Of a stretch of DNA of 64,000 bases, positions 61,801 to 64,000 are shown one piece after another. Numbering within the stretch: position 1 is the stretch's first letter; each line of letters begins with the position of its first letter. The notes beneath the pieces were generated by a model, which was not told the DNA's origin, made no database searches, and saw only the letters and a list, made by a program, of their open reading frames with translations. The DNA lies in contig NZ_JANFDG010000013.1 of assembly GCF_024609765.1 (NCBI RefSeq), positions 1 through 64,000 of the forward strand. The letters are read 5' to 3'. This stretch comes from Shinella pollutisoli (GTDB lineage Bacteria; Pseudomonadota; Alphaproteobacteria; Rhizobiales; Rhizobiaceae). The position numbers and the translations under genes are program-made.

Positions 61801-64000
61801 GTCGATGAGCTGGATGCGGCGTGGGCTACGCTGCGCCTCGTCGACGTGCAGCCCGTCGATGAAGCCCTGTAGATCGGTGAGGACCTCGGGATGCCATGCA
61901 AGCAGCTTGGCGAGGCCTGCGCCGTTGTGCTGGTTGGTGCCGGCGTTGCCCCAGACGAGATCGATCGGGCCCACGTCCGGGTGAGACAGCGCGCCGACGG
62001 CGTCTCCGGTCTGCCGGCGCTCGAGTTCCAGCGCGGCGTCTCGCCACCGGCCCTCATATCCGCGGAGGATGGGGCCGAACGGGCCTTCGTCTACGTCACG
62101 TCGAGCGTCCGGCTGCCCGTCCGGGCGGCGGCGTCGAGCCGATGCGTCACCGGCGTCCCGCTGGTCTCCGTCCTCGGCGCGTTCTCCGGCGGCAGCAGCA
62201 AGTAGGTCTCCCTGACCATCTGCCACGCCTCGTCGGGCTGGAACCCGCTCCGTTCGAGCTGATCCACCTCGCGATACGTCTGCTCGGCCGCGTCCTTCAG
62301 CGCCGTTTCCAGCGTCCCGGCCGCTTTCAGTTCCTGGTACCGGTTCGGAAGGTGTTCCTTCCAGTGCTCGCGGCCCAGGCTGATCCAGTTCTGCAGGTTC
62401 ATCGATCGTGCTCCCGATCTTGTCGACGTCGGCGGCTTCCACTTCGGCCGCGCTGGACATGCCGTCGAACGCAGCGGCGCGCGGATCGTACTTGACCCCC
62501 ATATACCACGATTTCAGGTAGGGACGCGCACCTTCGCCGAGGTCCGCCAGCATCGCTTTCGCATATGCGGCGAAGGTGCGCGCCCCTTTCTCGATGTGGT
62601 AGCCGGCGAGCGTGATGCCCGCTTGGAGCAGCTCGGGGTCGATGCCGCTGTTCAGCGTGTTACCGGCGAGCTTGCGGCGGAGCAGCGCTCGCGCCTTCTC
62701 GGCCGCGTCATCGGTGAAGATCGTGTTGGCGGAGATGTCCGGCTTGGGCTTCGCAGGTGTTCTGGCCGCCTTGGTCTTGGTCGCTTCAGGCCCCGGGCGA
62801 GACTGCGACAGCTCCTGGTAAGCAGCCTCCTGGGTCGAGGCCCGGATGACGCGAGCCTTGCCGTAGCGCGCGGCGGCATATCCCATGTAGTAGGGCTCGA
62901 TCGGGTCGACCCCGCCGCGGAAATACGGCACCTCCTGGTGCGTTGGCGGGCGCCCCGCCTTCTCGTCCAGCCAGCCGCGGACCATTTCGTAGGCCACGGG
63001 ACTGTCCGGATGCGGAGTGCCCATCTGGCTCTGTGCGATCTCGGCGTAGGCCTGCCTGAATTCCTTGGAGCGCAGAACGTCTCGTACCTCGGACCTGCTG
63101 ACGTCGGAGCGTCTCTCGCGCCCGGTATCGCGCGGCTCAGCCGGCGACGGCTGGTGTTCCTTCGCCTTCTCCCGGATCTCGAAGCGCTTGCCGTTCTGGA
63201 CGACGTGATGCGTGTCTCCGAGCTTGCCTCTCGCGATGTGGGCCTCTGCCTTCTCGCGCGAGGCGAACCATTTCGTCGCGAAGGGCTCGGCGGTCTTGCC
63301 GGACCGCAGCCACGCCTTGAAATCCGCCATGGTGGTCGGCGTGATCGAGCCGAGCCCGGTCCAGCCCTTGGTGTAGTTTTCGAGATAGGCGGCGCGCGCT
63401 TCCTCCTCGTTGGTGTAGCCGGCCATGACCTTGTGCTCGTCGAACCGGCCGCGCGCCGGATCGCGCTGGTCGACGACGAAGACCGGCGCGTCATCGTCGA
63501 TCGCCTCGGTTCCCGGCTTCACGAAGATGTCGATGTGATCCTTGTCGCGGCCGACCGTGCCGCGGATGTAGCCGTAATGGCTCTTCATCGTGACGGACCA
63601 GGCCTTGCCGGAGGCAGAGACGCCCTTGCGCTCGGAGCCCGCCGGGTTCTCGATCGAGATGTCGAGCCCGCCGAGCCTGATGCGCCCGACCTTATAGTTT
63701 CCGGCCTCCTTCTGCGCCTGGGACGGCTCGGGCAGGTCGTTGGCCGGCGAGGTGGCGGCCTCGTGCGCCGCAGCATCCGTCACCGTACCGATGTCGCTCG
63801 CGATCCGCTCGGCCTCGCGCTGCGCGTCGCGTACGGAGAGCAGCTTGGCCTTGATGCCCGGCGTGAGGTTCCGCCACATGACGCGGTCCGGCCGCTTGAC
63901 GCCGGCTCGGGCCAGCACGTCGCGGCGCCCGACCTGGGTCAGGTCGACGTCCCACCACTGCGCGCCGTCATCCACCGCGCCCGGCGCCGAGGCCTCCTGC
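52834..64000 (-). CDS. giant polyvalent phage protein: nuclease-like, methylase, helicase, JAB, PLxRFG/LPD38 (partial)
   Basis: More than 3,700 residues are in view; the 5' end lies beyond the right edge, since the frame stays open past the GTG at 63975. Counting from that GTG, domains are: pyrophosphatase-like, about 90-240 (NYKVGRIRLGG, KDHIDIFVKPG); barnase/colicin-E5-like, about 650-770 (IDLVWGNAGT, KTWLLTAF); N6-adenine methylase, about 880-1100 (EPSVGAGNF, NPPFG); SNF2-type helicase, about 1610-2210 (HTVGAGKTFA, YVDEAHEFK, QRDGRGIRQG); JAB/RadC-like peptidase, about 2540-2630 (VVYHNHPRNGPLS); and PLxRFG segment near 3030 (FPLGRFGRYF) with an LPD38-like C-terminus. Such proteins are thought to enter the host with the DNA and protect it. 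Confidence 0.85.
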   Translation of the reverse strand, partial: QEASAPGAVDDGAQWWDVDLTQVGRRDVLARAGVKRPDRVMWRNLTPGIKAKLLSVRDAQREAERIASDIGTVTDAAAHEAATSPANDLPEPSQAQKEAGNYKVGRIRLGGLDISIENPAGSERKGVSASGKAWSVTMKSHYGYIRGTVGRDKDHIDIFVKPGTEAIDDDAPVFVVDQRDPARGRFDEHKVMAGYTNEEEARAAYLENYTKGWTGLGSITPTTMADFKAWLRSGKTAEPFATKWFASREKAEAHIARGKLGDTHHVVQNGKRFEIREKAKEHQPSPAEPRDTGRERRSDVSRSEVRDVLRSKEFRQAYAEIAQSQMGTPHPDSPVAYEMVRGWLDEKAGRPPTHQEVPYFRGGVDPIEPYYMGYAAARYGKARVIRASTQEAAYQELSQSRPGPEATKTKAARTPAKPKPDISANTIFTDDAAEKARALLRRKLAGNTLNSGIDPELLQAGITLAGYHIEKGARTFAAYAKAMLADLGEGARPYLKSWYMGVKYDPRAAAFDGMSSAAEVEAADVDKIGSTIDEPAELDQPGPRALEGTPSEPVPGTESGRDAGNGAEGRGRADVSRGGSARTERVPARRGVADGQGDLLAAAAGERAEDGDQRDAGDASARRRRPDGQPDARRDVDEGPFGPILRGYEGRWRDAALELERRQTGDAVGALSHPDVGPIDLVWGNAGTNQHNGAGLAKLLAWHPEVLTDLQGFIDGLHVDEAQRSPRRIQLIDETGRAGVRLDFDGTAKTWLLTAFRTDVPRRSDRSTATLQDLWKGENAGRDARSDTAPAKPSDANASRRTGAKNVASNAAEVQSAAVPAQARPVDYVITDADELGTGGQKAKFATNVRAIKLLRRLEEEKRPATRDEQSVLAKWVGWGGLRAAFPREDGSVAGGWEKEAAELKALLSPEEYSAAESSTRNAHYTAPEVVSAIWDIMRRLGFRGGQMLEPSVGAGNFLGLMPGDLRSGTAITGVELDRITGSIAKHLYPTANIQAPIGFEKLTVPDDHFDVVAGNPPFGSERLYDRQRRHLNKFSIHNFFIAKSVEALRPGGVLAMVVTNRFLDGANAAARQHIAKSADLVGAIRLPNNAFLRNAGTEVTTDIVLLRRRQDGDTADKRWVEVGTWTGRDGKPVPLNRYFIDNPDMMLGDFGAFGTMYGPDDPALVARDGADLAADLAEAVRSLPENVMPAAGAPVAQEAVTVPETVSDVEVGTMFSAPDGTVHVRLPDHIGQSRSEAVAFPNETARERVAGMVRVRDAFAKLRRAQIDERATDGQVENLRKRLNVLYDGFVKKHGPINADVNKRLFRDDPTWPQISALEHSFDKGVSATMAKKTGETAKPPSAGKSAIFTRRTQQPYRRPTSAASAKDALATVLNDHGRVNLDAMSALYGKPVEAIIDELGPLLFRTPAGAYETADHYLSRNVKAKLAEAERAAERDPAFRRNVAALRDVIPADIEAVDIDVKPGAPWLPARHVADFITHIAGSASSAGSKAVYSRANARWEIDVPSVSAAAATMYGTDRAGVGTVLSAVLNGQQITVHDRTSDGKSVVNQAATDAANEKAERVKAEWRRWLWADDTRRAELARLYNDTFNTDVERTYDGSHLTFPGKVGDDIIAFRPHQKNFVWRTLQSGTALADHTVGAGKTFAAIASAMEKRRIGQARKPMFVVPNHLVGQWAADFVRLYPGAKILAATKADFEKDRRKLLFARIATGDWDAVIVAHSSFGRIGMSPEYEARFIAAQMDDLEASIDELRRETGQRSRNVAQLTKWRDNLKAKMERLLDAGKKDDGLTFDELGIDALYVDEAHEFKNLAYSTSMQRVAGLGNTAGSQKAADLFMKTRFILERTGGNNVVFLSGTPVSNTMAEMYTILRYLAEDVLRAMGISHFDAWARVFGEIVTDWELSPSGQYRLNSRFAKFVNVPELMQRYRSFADVVTNDDIKAQLAAIGKTLPLPKVKGGKPTNIVVERSSDQAAYIGEGKPDQNGNLVFPKGSLVHRAENLPKKVEKGADNMLKVMSDARKAALDMRLIDTAYPDHTGSKVHRAADEMKRMYDAWDKERGTQLVFIDLSTPKKVRAAEEGRIRDLMKRAEEGDEAAQEALDNMSPDDFLALQSPFSVYDDLREKLIDRGVPPAEIAFIHDANTEAQKEELFGKVRTGRVRFLFGSTAKMGAGTNVQNRLVGLHHLDAPWRPSDLEQRDGRGIRQGNELYIKDPDGFEIEILRYATKNTLDARQWQTIEAKARFIQQLRKGDVKTREIEDIAGEAANAAEMKAAASGNPLILEEMETRRKLRQLESQAIEHDREQHRIKGRIRSLQDEAERLRARRAAVEADAALARDAADAPFSAAVGSTTFDKPKDFGATVAAEMRRELIEHGGADKIGSYAGFDIGIEHLHDRAFSVTITGARRYEVDVHDAADVDATGLAMRIVNTVRRLVGIPEADSSRLTDIEAQVPALEKQIGSWNRTAELEETASRHRRLLDALRPRPAGAATLPSIGAEAASSDVAPMPAVKDKRPDTPVTGADGKLRSLPAPGFDAGRSIRANAVDLVRRMGEETGHEYLVAFDDDGALIDYGTAGDDSATGMNNKLLAALVNPDRRVVVYHNHPRNGPLSRQDLANLAYPGLYSVWAIGAGGAQSRAALSHSGNEVLAGFEDPGARRRHLDVALGQAHDRLRQALQNLITNGHIEPQEATRAHPWALLRAAERAGLVDTWTENEYDPATLRGLDQAIDEAAVALARSFFNDRARTIHRVHRPAVALGHIAELADAPRLPGETPARRPGAGEFAEGSQNDYSREARRRGEGRAGKRVTEARIVEELRGKLTDLQPALLKAIPLNYFSELARPNMTAVGEYLRVKRLMDAFRGKKHAEADAVAQEWLRYTRLGFAGKDKAKAQALADLMHEATLAGIDPSRTDEETKALPGYTALRKRFMELPPKGRTLFEQVRDAYKAQAEELDAILLDNVRKAQEIALRQADERYKRTLQKIRDAGLSGIDRRNAEEDAASAHKAETTKARWAAKARMTRMRLAFEASRVQAPYFPLGRFGRYFVTARDIDGRILSFSKHETEAARTRAVRELQRELPTAKIESGVMEAGSDLRRAMDPRIVAEIEEILGGAGVGADIMDQIWQRYLESMPDLSTRKRFIHRKGTAGFARDALRVFSSHMFHASHQMARLKYGLELQELVDQAVDQAREADDQARGMTLANELSSRHEWVMNPTGGKLAQTMTSTAFVWFLAASPAAAVVNMTQTVMLGVPILGARFGGLAKAAAAIGRASRDTISGRGSVLDADLTADERKAMEAFYESGLIDRTQSHDLAGVGETGVEYTPLRAKVMSAISWMFHRAEVWNREVTALAAYRMARAAGQSTSAAIDTAHDLTWKTHFDYANSSRPALMQNDFAKVALVFRQHNINMLYRMFRDLHQSFKGETPAARREARHQLAGVLGMMGAMAGVTGMFGFNLAMTLAGLIFGDDDDPLDFEQRFRGSVIDILGPELGGVVLNGAPGHYLGIDLASRIGMPDLWFRSPGRELQGKDEYQYWLSQSLGATVSLGEQIYRGFELATDGDIARGLEMVAPKAVRDLIRSYRYASEGVTSIGGNEVLPASGLDYSDLLAQTVGFTPAKVAETWERNSALKNAETRVREKRQRLINRWALATMMGDKAAAGDALGEIKAFNAVKLHAGVAITKETLQRSIRTRARNAAKREDGVLVSNQDLGRELRERLPDTIYR
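55584..55784 (-). CDS. nested small gene in another frame of the giant gene (2)
   Basis: A 66-residue protein (MIERVPSIGFIDPPSPWDTL, then LEKLPPGDPVRASSLKEA, ending EKDEPESA). AAGGAG lies 8 bases before the ATG. Unlike ordinary shadow frames it has balanced amino-acid use and a helical, aromatic-containing pattern. The giant frame here (about residues 2730-2797) is an arginine/glycine-rich linker, so this sequence may serve mainly to encode the small protein. Function unknown. Confidence 0.55.
   Translation of the reverse strand: MIERVPSIGFIDPPSPWDTLQSWRTHLAYLEKLPPGDPVRASSLKEARTIIREKLAGGEKDEPESA
62091..62402 (-). CDS. nested small gene in another frame of the giant gene (1)
   Basis: A 103-residue protein (MNLQNWISLGREHWKEHLPN, then LKAAGTLETALKDAAEQ and GFQPDEAWQMVRETYLLLPPE). 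It resembles the short helical proteins seen in phage and plasmid polyvalent loci. GGGAG lies 8 bases before the ATG. The giant frame here (about residues 524-628) is a glycine/arginine/alanine linker with no domain. The C-terminal 30 residues look less protein-like. Function unknown. Confidence 0.55.
   Translation of the reverse strand: MNLQNWISLGREHWKEHLPNRYQELKAAGTLETALKDAAEQTYREVDQLERSGFQPDEAWQMVRETYLLLPPENAPRTETSGTPVTHRLDAAARTGSRTLDVT

Overview
The window is GC-rich and divides into a chromosomal half (about 1-35,280) and the left part of a prophage (about 35,360-64,000), separated by a tRNA-Arg(CCU) gene. The chromosomal content and order point to an alphaproteobacterium of the Rhizobiaceae type (Rhizobium, Sinorhizobium, Shinella). 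The evidence is argH-lptM-lysA-TIGR02302, a CpdR-like receiver next to hpt, ftsEX-YdcF-plsC, tyrC, cobST with a J-domain protein and BolA, aroK-aroB-CNNM protein, xerD and accA. RIME-like palindromic repeats of the kind common in rhizobia lie between genes. Genus cannot be fixed from the window alone.

Chromosomal half, left to right: a TlpA-type thioredoxin divergent from argH; lptM, lysA and a large TIGR02302 protein whose 3' end is tandemly duplicated; a CpdR-like response regulator, hpt and a membrane protein (minus strand); ftsE-ftsX, a YdcF protein and plsC; a ChaC-type cyclotransferase, a DUF2125 protein, tyrC, a methyltransferase, glyoxalase II, an EamA permease and a DUF3108 protein. 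Next come rpmB and a queuosine-precursor (VUT/YhhQ) transporter preceded by a convincing preQ1-I riboswitch. Then cobS-cobT with a phytase-like esterase, a J-domain protein, bolA, and the aroK-aroB-CNNM operon divergent from a small membrane protein and xerD. The half ends with accA, an L,D-transpeptidase lipoprotein, TusA, a CobW GTPase, a DD-carboxypeptidase, an M20 amidohydrolase and a small secreted protein.

Prophage half: it abuts the 3' end of the tRNA, the likely attachment site. A minus-strand lysis cassette (amidase endolysin and two small membrane proteins) diverges from a plus-strand virion module: N4-gp56-type capsid protein, adaptor, tail and fibre genes, two proteins with S74 chaperone domains, and an internal-virion-like protein. 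A minus-strand reading frame of more than 3,700 codons runs off the right edge. It encodes a polyvalent protein (pyrophosphatase-like, barnase/colicin-E5-like, N6-adenine methylase, SNF2-type helicase, JAB peptidase, PLxRFG/LPD38-type C-terminus). This is a podovirus-like layout; terminase, portal, integrase and repressor are not in view and presumably lie to the right.

The most unusual parts are in the prophage. (1) A two-gene cargo with a ClpP/SppA-fold SDH-type protease is flanked by 91-bp repeats of the 3' end of the neighbouring virion gene, as if inserted with regeneration of that gene. (2) Two small genes with good Shine-Dalgarno sites lie in another frame inside linkers of the giant gene. 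(3) Three prophage promoters share the 12-mer GCGCATGAGTGC about 10-12 nt after the -10 box, and in the capsid transcript it can pair with the start codon. (4) A DUF4760 membrane-protein unit carries its own promoter and an 18-residue upstream ORF. (5) An RTX calcium-binding protein forms a two-gene operon with a 60-residue protein.
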